A DNA stretch of 64,000 nucleotides, from positions 78,681 to 142,680 of the forward strand of contig NZ_AUJE01000005.1 in assembly GCF_000424065.1 (NCBI RefSeq), read 5' to 3'. A program made the position numbers and the translations under genes. Source of the stretch: Selenomonas ruminantium subsp. ruminantium ATCC 12561. GTDB lineage: Bacteria > Bacillota > Negativicutes > Selenomonadales > Selenomonadaceae. Below the pieces are notes generated by a model. That model searched no databases. It was not told the origin of the DNA and saw only the letters and a program-made list of their open reading frames with translations. Below are positions 1 to 8,544 of this stretch, piece after piece; the stretch's first letter is position 1, and every line of letters starts with the position of its first letter.

Positions 1-159
<159 letters not shown>

Positions 160-180
160 GGCGATAACGCATAGATTAAG

Positions 181-217
181 GAGAGAATCATCCATCCGGG
201 TGGTTCTCTCTTTTTTT
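181..217 (+). terminator. Rho-independent terminator after rpoC
   Basis: GAGAGAATCATCC pairs with GGGTGGTTCTCTC (some G-U pairs) around a short loop and is followed by a run of seven T. It separates rpoC from the autotransporter gene. Confidence 0.9.
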
Positions 218-373
218 AGTGCGACCGTCATGGGGATATTCTAATGGATGAAAGTACCTAAAGCGCTCCGTAGTGGGAAGGTTATAGCTGAAGTCAAGGA
301 CGTGTATAAGTGGGCAGGAATTGATAGAGAAGGTGTAGAAGATAGATTAAATTACAGGGAGGGAGTGTTAGGC

Positions 374-3300
374 ATGATGAATAGGAAGAAAAACATACAA
401 CTGATTGTTGCTGTTACTTTGGCCTGTTTGGGGGTGCCATCCTGGGCAGGAGCCTATACCACGGATTATGTTTACCATGATGGGAAGAAATTTGCGGAAT
501 TTATTATTCTGAATCAAGGGGATACGTTCATTAAGATAGGCAATGAGAGCGTTGCAGGCCCGGCGAAATATACATTAAGCCCGTTGATGAAAGCGGCGGT
601 GAAATCCGGTACGGCTTACTGGGCAGACCTGTTGGGCCCTTATGTGAAAACTGACCAGCCTCTTCAGATTGTGCTTACTACGGATGCTGAACCAAATGCA
701 GGGGCAATACCGATTTCGCTGTTGCATAAGAAGGGAATGGACCCCGATGTAGCTGTGGAAAATTACATGGTGCAGGGGCTTCAGGGAAAGATAATCAGGG
801 CAGATGTCAAAGAGTTCGACAAAAAGCTCTTTAATGCTGATGATGGCCTGTATGTATTCAGCAGGGTGACAGTTGGCCAGCATGCAGGAGCCAATCGCGA
901 TGGTGCCAATGCCGGATGGTGGGGGGATACGGATACGGTGCTGCCAGCCAATGAGCAGGCTGCGGATTTTGTGGGGACTATCCGCCATGAATTGGGACAT
1001 GCCTTGGGGCTCATGGGCAAGTTCCAGACATTCGATAGTAAGACAAAGACATGGAGCATCACGCTTAATAACCCCATGTACACAACCAATCTTGAATTCA
1101 TATCCCGCTTTGATGACCGTGTAAAAGACCGCAACGAATGGAATATGCACCTGATTGACCAGAATGGCAAAGCGGCCAGACCGGGGATGGTGATTTCCAC
1201 AACTGCCGGTATTAGGGAGACCATGGCGGCCATTCCGGGATTGACGGAAAACGATTTATTTATCGTTGACAATGGTGCCGAAAACCCCAATCTCAGCGGC
1301 AAAAAAGGTTATGCTTATTTTGTGGGCGACCAAGTCACGGAAGTGTTGGATGGTGCCACCTTCAATGGTGTGTCCGGCCTGCCGGTGAATGCCTGGGAAT
1401 CTGTTTTGTTCTATAGCTTTGAGGGCTCCCACTTGCAGACCTCGGGCATGATGAGCCATCGCGCCTATAGCAATTACACTTCTTTTATGGAAGCTGAGTT
1501 GGCGGTTATGCAGGATTTGGGTTATGATTTGGACCGCAAGGCTTACTTCGGCTATTCCGTTTATGGCGATGGCGGTGTTATTAACAACACCCATGGTTAT
1601 TCGGCGCGCAATGCAGCGGGAACGGCCTATACGGGTGGCTACAGCAATGTGCCTTTGGGCATCGGCCTGCATATCTATGGCTCGAAGAATACCGTCACAC
1701 AAAGTGCCAATATTTTGACGCAGGGTACCGGAGCCACAGGCATCCGTGTGGACGGCATTGAAAATACCTTGAGCATTCCCGCGAGCACCGAGATTCATGC
1801 CGACGGTCTGCGGGGCAACGGTGTGCTCATTGCTTATGGCCGGGGGCAGAAGGTGAAGCAGAGCGGTACGGTTACAGCCAATGGGCAGGGGGGCACGGGC
1901 ATTCGCTTTGACTTCGGCTCCAGCACCAATGGTGCCGGGGACGAGTATCGTGGCTCCTATATCCGCTATAAGCGTGAGGTAGACCCAACTACAGGTAAGA
2001 TTTCCAGTGCAGAAAATTTGCCCCTCACGGAGATGAATAAATTCCAATATAATTCCACGGCAGATGAACTGCAGGGGGCCATGGTGGATAGCTATGACCT
2101 GTCCGGCACCTTGCAGGGCGGGGAGAATGCCATCTATATCGGCAAAAATGCCCTGGTAAAAAATATCAATGTGCAGGCTGGAGCCAAAATCAAGGGCAAC
2201 ATCACTTCGGACTGGAAGCACTTTGCTACGGACGGCAGCTATGATGCTTTTGCTGTCGTTGAAGAAGAAGCAAAAGGAGAAGCGCTGCAATTGCAGTATA
2301 AGGGGAAGAAATATGACTATAATAAATACATCCCCGACCTGGTTACCAGTCTCAATTTCAGCGGGGAGCATGACTATAATGGTAATATCGCCGGCAAAGA
2401 CAATATGAAGCTGCATGTCACGGCAGGCACATTGCGCTATGGCGGAAAGGCCAACGTGGTAAGTGTGATGGTGGACAAGGATGCCGTGTTGTTGGATGGC
2501 AATTACACGGTAAACAAAATGACCAATATAGCCTCCGATTTCCGTGATGATGCCACGGGGAAAGTAATCAATCATGGTACACTGGGGATTTCCTCGCCCA
2601 ATGGCTGTGTGGAAATCGATGGGGAGCTGAAGTCGGATGGTACACTGAGGGGCATGGCAGGAGGCTCTGATGGTCAAATCAGGGTTTCCGGCACGGCTGA
2701 TATTGACGGGTCTACCCTGCTGGCTGACAATATCCTTCCCAATGAAAATTTCAGCGTTCTGGCCGTAAAAAACGGCAGCATTCAGGGCAGTCCCAAGAAT
2801 GTCACGGGTATGCCCTATAAGACGGGTCTTGCCGATATCACGGCCAGCGTGGTGGGCAAGGAAATAAAGGTTACTTCCCAGGCGGCCAATAACCTGGGGA
2901 AAGTTGATGCAGTACAGCGGAAGACCTATGGGGCCTTGGAGTCCATGCGGCAGAATCTGACAGGGGATGAGCGCCTCAGCCAGCTCCGTCCCCGTTACGG
3001 TCTGGAGGCTGAGAAGGCTAAGGGGGCTTTGTCGGCCATCGGCAGCAGCGGAGCACCGCAGATGGCCGCACTGGCCCAACAGAGCACCGTTTCCAGCCGG
3101 GTGATTTCCGACCGGCTCAGCACGGCTTTTTCCATGCAGCCTGTACAGCTTGCTATCCCGGCCAGTAAGCTGACGGATAGCGAGCAGGGGGACGAGGCCG
3201 AACTCCGTTTGACCACGCAGCTGCCCATTGCCCAGGATAACAACGCCTGGGTGAAGTTCACCAAGAACTGGGGCGATTTGCGGGGCGGAGCCAGCTATCA

Positions 3301-4033
3301 TGGCAGCGCTATATCCGGCGGCTATGACCGGGCTTTCGGCAAAAATTTCCGTGGCGGTGTATTTGTCAGCTACAATGCCGTAAGTTTAGGCGCTGATAAT
3401 AGCGGGGGAAATACCTATGATACCCGCGTGGGACTCTACGGTGGTTATCATAAGGATGCGCGGGATGCTTATGTCTATTTGGACTATGGTATTGTGCGTA
3501 ACAAATTGCGCCGGGGGATTCCGGCTTTGGGCCTGAATGCTAGTGCAGATTATAACAGCCATATCATCGAGCTGGGTGGTGAGTATAAATACGATTTGCA
3601 GAGCAAAAGCGGCAGAGTTTGGCATGTAAGTCCTTATGTTGGCTTCCAGCTGTCTTATATGCAGCAGAGCGCTTATCGGGAAAAGGGTGCAGGGATTTTC
3701 AATCAGCGGGTAGATGGCAAGGACAATACCTATTTTGCCGGAACCTGCGGCGTGGAGTTCAAGCGCTATCTGAGCAAGGGCAATTACGGTATACGTTTGG
3801 GCGTAAGACACGCTTTTGCTGGGGCAAACCCGGAACTTAACTTCCGTTACGAAGGTTATGATGGCGGAAGCTATGCTCTGCGCAACAATCAGGATAAGAC
3901 GCACTTCCAACTAACGTTAAGCGGCGAGGCAGAATTTGCGCCTAACTGGATATTGGCGGGGGATGCTGGTTTTCTGCGGGGCAGTCATGATAAAGACATT
4001 TCCTGTGCTTTGACCTTGCAGAAGTTATGGTAA
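374..4033 (+). CDS. Autotransporter (type Va) with HExxH metalloprotease-like passenger
   Basis: A 1219-residue secreted protein. The reading frame is open from 248, but I place the start at 374 because AGGGAGGG lies just upstream and the next residues form a clean signal peptide (MMNRKKN, hydrophobic core, cut near WAGA). The N-terminal passenger carries HELGHALG at about residues 205-212, a zinc-protease type motif; a third metal ligand is not obvious. The middle part is rich in Gly, Asn and Thr and looks like beta-helix. From about residue 955 to the end is an autotransporter beta-barrel with alternating aromatic and polar residues and a terminal Trp, the outer-membrane assembly signal. 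Family knowledge: the barrel inserts in the outer membrane and exposes the passenger. Protease activity is inferred from the motif only. Confidence 0.85.
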   Translation: MMNRKKNIQLIVAVTLACLGVPSWAGAYTTDYVYHDGKKFAEFIILNQGDTFIKIGNESVAGPAKYTLSPLMKAAVKSGTAYWADLLGPYVKTDQPLQIVLTTDAEPNAGAIPISLLHKKGMDPDVAVENYMVQGLQGKIIRADVKEFDKKLFNADDGLYVFSRVTVGQHAGANRDGANAGWWGDTDTVLPANEQAADFVGTIRHELGHALGLMGKFQTFDSKTKTWSITLNNPMYTTNLEFISRFDDRVKDRNEWNMHLIDQNGKAARPGMVISTTAGIRETMAAIPGLTENDLFIVDNGAENPNLSGKKGYAYFVGDQVTEVLDGATFNGVSGLPVNAWESVLFYSFEGSHLQTSGMMSHRAYSNYTSFMEAELAVMQDLGYDLDRKAYFGYSVYGDGGVINNTHGYSARNAAGTAYTGGYSNVPLGIGLHIYGSKNTVTQSANILTQGTGATGIRVDGIENTLSIPASTEIHADGLRGNGVLIAYGRGQKVKQSGTVTANGQGGTGIRFDFGSSTNGAGDEYRGSYIRYKREVDPTTGKISSAENLPLTEMNKFQYNSTADELQGAMVDSYDLSGTLQGGENAIYIGKNALVKNINVQAGAKIKGNITSDWKHFATDGSYDAFAVVEEEAKGEALQLQYKGKKYDYNKYIPDLVTSLNFSGEHDYNGNIAGKDNMKLHVTAGTLRYGGKANVVSVMVDKDAVLLDGNYTVNKMTNIASDFRDDATGKVINHGTLGISSPNGCVEIDGELKSDGTLRGMAGGSDGQIRVSGTADIDGSTLLADNILPNENFSVLAVKNGSIQGSPKNVTGMPYKTGLADITASVVGKEIKVTSQAANNLGKVDAVQRKTYGALESMRQNLTGDERLSQLRPRYGLEAEKAKGALSAIGSSGAPQMAALAQQSTVSSRVISDRLSTAFSMQPVQLAIPASKLTDSEQGDEAELRLTTQLPIAQDNNAWVKFTKNWGDLRGGASYHGSAISGGYDRAFGKNFRGGVFVSYNAVSLGADNSGGNTYDTRVGLYGGYHKDARDAYVYLDYGIVRNKLRRGIPALGLNASADYNSHIIELGGEYKYDLQSKSGRVWHVSPYVGFQLSYMQQSAYREKGAGIFNQRVDGKDNTYFAGTCGVEFKRYLSKGNYGIRLGVRHAFAGANPELNFRYEGYDGGSYALRNNQDKTHFQLTLSGEAEFAPNWILAGDAGFLRGSHDKDISCALTLQKLW

Positions 4034-4081
4034 AAAACAGGCAGATTGGAGGCTGACGAGGGGCTGATGTGCTTTGTAAAC

Positions 4082-4110
4082 TTGTAACAGGCGGCATGAT
4101 GCGGTAAAAT
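4082..4110 (+). promoter_or_regulatory. Sigma-70-type promoter for ridA
   Basis: TTGTAA (4082-4087), 17-base spacer, TAAAAT (4105-4110), about 45 bases before the ridA start. Confidence 0.65.
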
Positions 4111-4156
4111 AAATACTGTGTGAAATACACGCTAGTTATTTTAGGGAGGAATCATC

Positions 4157-4531
4157 ATGCAGGTCATTCATACCAATAATGCCCCCGCTGCTGTGGGGCC
4201 GTACAGTCAGGCAATCAAGGCCGGAAATACACTTTACCTTTCCGGACAGATTGCCATCAATCCTGCCGAGGGCAAGATTGTCGCAACGACGATTGAGGAG
4301 CAGGCAGAGCAGTGCTGCAGGAATATCGAAGCGGTATTGAAAGAAGCAGGCACAGATATGAGCAAGGTGGTCAAGACGACCTGTTTCTTGGCTGAGATTG
4401 CCGATTTCAAGGCATTTAATGAAGTCTATGCCAAGCATTTCATCAGCAAACCGGCTCGCAGCTGTGTGGCGGTGAAGGATTTGCCGGCAGGGGCACTTTG
4501 TGAAATCGAAGCGATTGTCGTAACGGAATAA
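4157..4531 (+). CDS. ridA: RidA family 2-iminobutanoate/2-iminopropanoate deaminase
   Basis: 124 residues, the usual RidA (YjgF/L-PSP) length. The family hydrolyses reactive enamine/imine intermediates released by PLP enzymes such as threonine dehydratase, protecting other PLP enzymes. Seen here: the N-terminal AAVGPYSQA signature, the YLSGQI strand, and PARSCVAV with the conserved catalytic Arg near the C-terminus, ending in EIEAIV. The start ATG follows TTAGGGAGGAATC. It has its own promoter and a following inverted repeat, so it is probably monocistronic. Little doubt about the family; the exact imine substrate is not shown. Confidence 0.93.
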   Translation: MQVIHTNNAPAAVGPYSQAIKAGNTLYLSGQIAINPAEGKIVATTIEEQAEQCCRNIEAVLKEAGTDMSKVVKTTCFLAEIADFKAFNEVYAKHFISKPARSCVAVKDLPAGALCEIEAIVVTE

Positions 4532-4543
4532 GGCATGATTATG

Positions 4544-4591
4544 GCGGCGGGAACCGTTCAGGATAGCTATCCTGATAGTCGTTCCTGCCGC
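4544..4591 (+). terminator. Inverted repeat after ridA, possible terminator
   Basis: GCGGCGGGAAC pairs with GTTCCTGCCGC, and CAGGATAGCTATCCTG forms an inner palindrome. There is no T run, so it may be a processing or stability hairpin instead. Confidence 0.5.
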
Positions 4592-4636
4592 TAACGCATG
4601 TTATAACCGAAATGTCACTCACAAGGGAGTGAGGCT

Positions 4637-6025
4637 ATGTTGATAAAAGATAATGGAGAAGAAGATTTTCTACACAAGGTCACAAACGTAAAGGCCCAAC
4701 AAAAATTTCGCCTAAAGCCGACGCAGACCATTTTACTCAGTTTTGTGCTGATGATTGCTCTGGGAACTTTGCTGCTTATGCTGCCGGCCAGCACCACGAG
4801 CGGCGAGGGGCTGCCAGTCATGGATGCGCTTTTCGTATCCACATCGGCCTCCTGCGTTACGGGGCTTACGGTTGTGGATGTGAAGAATGATTTGAGTTTT
4901 TTTGGCAAGTGTGTGCTGCTCATGCTGATTCAGGTGGGAGGACTCGGGATTATGACCTTTGCCACGATGGCGGCACATGCAATGGGCTACCGTTTTCGCT
5001 TGAAACAGAGCATTATTCTGCAGGAGTCCTTAAACCAAAGCGGACGTGCTGGGCTGTTTGGTCTGATTCGCCGCATGATTATCTATACCTTGGCCGTGGA
5101 GGGCTTTTTTGCCTTGCTGCTCACCTGGCACTTTTACCCGGAGTTTGGTTTCGATGCTCTGGGCTACGGGATTTTTCATGCGGTGTCGGCTTTTTGCAAT
5201 GCGGGCTTTGACCTGTTCGGCAATTATGACAGCCTTTGTCGGCGCCCGGATGATTTTTTCCTTATGGCGGGGATTGGGCTGCCCATTATCCTGGGCGGGA
5301 TTGGCTTTACCGTGATGTATGATGTGTTGCACGCCGGTGGCTGGCGGAAATTTTCCCTGCATACGAAAATCGTCCTGGTCAGCAATGTGCTGCTAATCTT
5401 AGGCGGCACGCTGCTTATCTGGGGCATTGAAACGGGAAACAGCCATACCATTGGGGAAATGCCGCTGGGGCAACAGCTGGCGCATTCGGCCTTTATGTCG
5501 GTTTCCTGCCGGACGGCGGGCTTTAATACCTTTGATTTGGCGCAGTCTACGCAGATAACCCAGCTGGTGATGATTATTTTGATGTTTATTGGCGCATCGC
5601 CTTTATCCACTGGCGGCGGTATCAAGGGAACGACCTTTTTCGTCATCATGCGGTCGGTATGGGCGGTCTTTCGTGGGGAGAGTGAACTAACGGTCTTTGG
5701 CCGGGCCATCAGCAAGGAGTTGCGGGATCAGGCATTTGCCATCTTTACCATTGGCACCATTTGGGTGGTGGCGATGGGGATACTGCTTTCCGTGATTGAC
5801 GGCGAGGTGCATGACCTCGAAGAAGTGATTTTTGAAACGGTGTCGGCTTTTGGCACAGTCGGTATGGGAATTGGCATAACCCTTAGCTGGAATGACTGGG
5901 GCAAGGGGCTTTTGGCGCTGACTATGCTGCTGGGCAGGGTGGGGATTATGACCTTCCTGCTGTCCTTTATCCGGCAGAAGCAATCCACCATCAAGCACCC
6001 GGAAGAAGATATTATGATTGGATAA
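4637..6025 (+). CDS. ktrB: Ktr/Trk-type potassium uptake membrane subunit
   Basis: 462 residues, the length of KtrB rather than the longer proteobacterial TrkH. It is an integral membrane protein that moves K+ (often with Na+) into the cell. Four pore-loop repeats of the superfamily are visible, each with a filter glycine: SASCVTGLT, SAFCNAGFD, SCRTAGFNT and SAFGTVGMG, separated by hydrophobic segments. The N-terminal 30 residues are cytoplasmic and charged. AAGGGAGTGAGG precedes the ATG at 4637. The regulatory RCK subunit follows after 12 bases, which supports a two-gene Ktr system. Ion coupling cannot be read from sequence alone. Confidence 0.92.
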   Translation: MLIKDNGEEDFLHKVTNVKAQQKFRLKPTQTILLSFVLMIALGTLLLMLPASTTSGEGLPVMDALFVSTSASCVTGLTVVDVKNDLSFFGKCVLLMLIQVGGLGIMTFATMAAHAMGYRFRLKQSIILQESLNQSGRAGLFGLIRRMIIYTLAVEGFFALLLTWHFYPEFGFDALGYGIFHAVSAFCNAGFDLFGNYDSLCRRPDDFFLMAGIGLPIILGGIGFTVMYDVLHAGGWRKFSLHTKIVLVSNVLLILGGTLLIWGIETGNSHTIGEMPLGQQLAHSAFMSVSCRTAGFNTFDLAQSTQITQLVMIILMFIGASPLSTGGGIKGTTFFVIMRSVWAVFRGESELTVFGRAISKELRDQAFAIFTIGTIWVVAMGILLSVIDGEVHDLEEVIFETVSAFGTVGMGIGITLSWNDWGKGLLALTMLLGRVGIMTFLLSFIRQKQSTIKHPEEDIMIG

Positions 6026-6037
6026 GAAGGGATAGAT

Positions 6038-6694
6038 ATGGCAGGTAAACGACAATTTGCGGTTTTGGGACTGGGGCGTTTTGGCATCAGCGCAGCCCAA
6101 ACGCTGGAAGAAATGGGCTATGAAGTGCTGGGCGTGGATATGGACACGAGTGTTGTCGCCGCTTTGGCGGAATCCTTATCGCAGGTGGTAAGCTTTGATA
6201 TGCGCGATGCCCGGGCATTGGACCAGGTGGGCATTGGTAGTTTTGATACCGTAATCATCGCCGCGAAGAATCTGGAAGCAAGTCTGATGGCGACCATGCT
6301 CTGCAAGGAGCGGAAGGTTCCCGAAATTGTTGTCAAGGCGATTGATGAACGTCATGCGGAAATGGCGCGCAGGCTCGGAGCCACGAAGATTATCTTTTCC
6401 GAGCGGGATATGGCACGGCGCACGGTGATGCATCTGGTTTCGCCCAATGCGGTGGATTATATCGATTTGGCGGGAAGCATTAAGATTATCAATACGGCCC
6501 CGCCAAAGTGGCTGGTGGGCAAGAGCATTATTGAAGCGAATTTACGCGGAAAGTACAATGTCACCATCATCGCCATTCGTCATGGCAGCGATATCATGGT
6601 TACGCCTTCGCCGGATTATCGCTTTACTGCAGAAGATGATATCTTCATTATCGGCAAGGATTCTTCCTTGGTGAAGTTCGAACAGGATTTTTGA
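6038..6694 (+). CDS. ktrA: Ktr/Trk RCK-domain regulatory subunit
   Basis: 218 residues, typical of KtrA: an N-terminal Rossmann RCK domain with the nucleotide motif GLGRFG (about residues 11-16) and an acidic DMD at the end of strand 2, then a TrkA-C domain from about residue 135. The family forms a cytoplasmic octameric ring under the membrane subunit and gates K+ flow in response to ATP/ADP or NAD(H), with c-di-AMP binding reported for Firmicute members. It starts 12 bases after ktrB, so the two are co-transcribed. The gene ends just upstream of the hrcA promoter. Confidence 0.92.
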   Translation: MAGKRQFAVLGLGRFGISAAQTLEEMGYEVLGVDMDTSVVAALAESLSQVVSFDMRDARALDQVGIGSFDTVIIAAKNLEASLMATMLCKERKVPEIVVKAIDERHAEMARRLGATKIIFSERDMARRTVMHLVSPNAVDYIDLAGSIKIINTAPPKWLVGKSIIEANLRGKYNVTIIAIRHGSDIMVTPSPDYRFTAEDDIFIIGKDSSLVKFEQDF

Positions 6695-6713
6695 CTTTTT
6701 GATTTATTATCTC

Positions 6714-6742
6714 TTGACTTTTTGTTTTATTCGCGGTATCAT
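6714..6742 (+). promoter_or_regulatory. Sigma-70-type promoter of the heat-shock operon
   Basis: TTGACT (6714-6719), 17-base spacer, TATCAT (6737-6742). The predicted transcript start falls a few bases before the CIRCE element, as usual for HrcA-controlled genes. Confidence 0.75.
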
Positions 6743-6758
6743 TCTTATAGACTTAAAT

Positions 6759-6785
6759 TTAGCACTCATCTTTTTAGAGTGCTAA
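6759..6785. promoter_or_regulatory. CIRCE operator (HrcA binding site)
   Basis: A perfect TTAGCACTC-N9-GAGTGCTAA inverted repeat, identical to the CIRCE consensus, located between promoter and hrcA. HrcA binding here represses the operon until heat stress. Confidence 0.98.
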
Positions 6786-6807
6786 CAGAGTCGAAAGGAG
6801 GGAGCAA

Positions 6808-7851
6808 ATGCCGGAAAAGCTGTATGAGCTGGACGAGCGTAAACAGCGGGTGCTGAAGGCCGTTATCGACGATTATATCGAATCGGCAGAACCGGTCGGT
6901 TCACGGGCTCTTGCCCGCAAGCACGATTTGGGCGTCAGTCCGGCCACCATTCGCAATGAGATGGCGGATTTGGAAATGCTTGGGTATTTGCAGCATTTGC
7001 ACACTTCCTCCGGGCGGGTGCCATCTTCGAAGGGCTATCGGTTCTATGTGGACGGCCTTATCCCGCCCAAGCCCGTCAGTGATGAAGAAAAGGCGCTGAT
7101 TGACCGCTGGTACAAATCCAGGGTGCAGCGCATTGACCAGGTTTTCGAGGAAACGGCGCGCCTTATCTCGGCGATAACGAAGAATGTTTCGCTGGTGCTG
7201 GCGCCGCAGATGACACAGGCACAGTTCCGCTGCCTGCAGTTCCTGCCGCTGGATGCCCGCCGCGTGATTACGGTATTGATGACCGATGCGGGATTTATCG
7301 AAAACAAAATTCTGGAAATGCCTGACGGCGCAGAATTTGAGGATTTTCAGCGCATGGCGGCGGTGATTAATGAGAACTTAGCCGGACATACCTTAAAATC
7401 CATCGAGCATCATGCCTTGGCGCAAATTCGGGACGAAATCCGCGATGAGGGATTGTACGATTCAGCGCTCTCCATCATTCAGCGGGCACTGGACAGCGGC
7501 AAGCAGGAACGCCTGTACTTGGGCGGTACGACCAAGATGCTCGAACAGCCCGAATACCATGATGTGGAAAAGGTCAAGCACATGCTCATGACCCTTGAAG
7601 AAGAAGAACTCATGAAGGATATCCTCAGAGCCCATATCGGTGATGGCCTGGAAGTCACCATCGGTCAGGAAAATGAGGACAGCCACTTCAAGGACAGCAG
7701 CATCATCACAGCGACCTATCATTTGGATGGTGAGCTGCTCGGTACGATTGCGGTGCTCGGGCCGACCCGTATGGAGTACGCCAAGGCTATGAGCCTCTTG
7801 GAGTACATGAACAACAATTTAACCAACGTTATCAAACGCTTTCACTGGTAG
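6808..7851 (+). CDS. hrcA: Heat-inducible transcription repressor HrcA
   Basis: 347 residues, full length. The N-terminal winged helix (about residues 5-75, with SPATIRNEMADLE as recognition region) binds CIRCE; the remainder is the GAF-like/HrcA dimerisation domain, ending in the usual LLEYMNNNLTNVI region. Start ATG follows GAAAGGAGGGAGC. Its own operator lies directly upstream, so the gene is autoregulated. In the family, GroEL keeps HrcA active and titration by misfolded proteins relieves repression. First gene of hrcA-grpE-dnaK-dnaJ. Confidence 0.97.
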   Translation: MPEKLYELDERKQRVLKAVIDDYIESAEPVGSRALARKHDLGVSPATIRNEMADLEMLGYLQHLHTSSGRVPSSKGYRFYVDGLIPPKPVSDEEKALIDRWYKSRVQRIDQVFEETARLISAITKNVSLVLAPQMTQAQFRCLQFLPLDARRVITVLMTDAGFIENKILEMPDGAEFEDFQRMAAVINENLAGHTLKSIEHHALAQIRDEIRDEGLYDSALSIIQRALDSGKQERLYLGGTTKMLEQPEYHDVEKVKHMLMTLEEEELMKDILRAHIGDGLEVTIGQENEDSHFKDSSIITATYHLDGELLGTIAVLGPTRMEYAKAMSLLEYMNNNLTNVIKRFHW

Positions 7852-7900
7852 TTGCTGGTAACAAAGCGAAAAATAATTACCTTGGAAAGAGGTGAATGAA

Positions 7901-8512
7901 TTGCCATCATTCATGAAAGATGAATTAAAAAAGAAGGATGAGCAAAAGCTGGAGGAAATGCAGCAGGAAATCAACGCTGCTGATTCTGATGAAGCCGATG
8001 AGGCAGAAGCCGCCAGCGAAAGCGCAGAAACTGAAGCAGAAAACAAGGATTCTCAGGACGAAGCTGCTGCCCAGATTGAAAAACTGACGGCAGAGCTCAA
8101 GGAGAAGGAAGACCGTGTCCTGCGCCTGCAGGCGGATTTTGAAAACTTCCGCCGCCGTACGAGCAAGGAAAAGGAAGAACTCTCCGCAGTGGTTACCCAG
8201 GGAATGCTCAAAGATATGCTGCCGCTTTTGGATAACTTCGAGCGCGCTATGGCCGCTGAAGCCAAAGACGGCGAGGCTTTCCAGAAGGGCGTGGAAATGA
8301 TTTTCACGCAGTTCACGGAAATCCTCAAGAAAAATGGTCTGGAGCATATCGAAGTGGAAGGTCAGAAATTTGACCCGAACTTCCATCAGGCCGTCATGCG
8401 CGTGCAGAATGCAGATATGGAAGATGATGACATCGCCCAGGAACTGCAGAAGGGATACATGGTCAAAGGCCGTGTAATCCGTCCGAGCATGGTGCAGGTA
8501 GTTGCTAATTGA
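7901..8512 (+). CDS. grpE: Nucleotide exchange factor GrpE
   Basis: About 203 residues. The first 60 residues are a highly charged Glu/Lys/Ala region, followed by the long coiled coil and the C-terminal beta domain with DPNFHQAVMRV and GYMVKGRVIRPSMVQV, which contact the DnaK nucleotide domain and open it for ADP release. Start choice: TTG at 7901 sits six bases after AGAGGTG; an in-frame GTG at 7892 overlaps that ribosome site and the ATG at 7913 is too far from it. Fifty bases after hrcA and 32 before dnaK, within the same operon. Confidence 0.93.
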   Translation: MPSFMKDELKKKDEQKLEEMQQEINAADSDEADEAEAASESAETEAENKDSQDEAAAQIEKLTAELKEKEDRVLRLQADFENFRRRTSKEKEELSAVVTQGMLKDMLPLLDNFERAMAAEAKDGEAFQKGVEMIFTQFTEILKKNGLEHIEVEGQKFDPNFHQAVMRVQNADMEDDDIAQELQKGYMVKGRVIRPSMVQVVAN

Positions 8513-8544
8513 TTCGTTAATGAAGTTTTTTAGGAGGATATATC

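Noticed and set aside
248..373. N-terminal extension of the autotransporter from the ATG at 248
   Set aside because: No ribosome site at 248, and a normal signal peptide begins at 374 directly behind AGGGAGGG.
1256..3301. 681-codon open frame on the minus strand inside the autotransporter gene
   Set aside because: No ribosome site, no recognisable domain, and it lies opposite a clearly coding gene; it reflects codon bias of the real frame.
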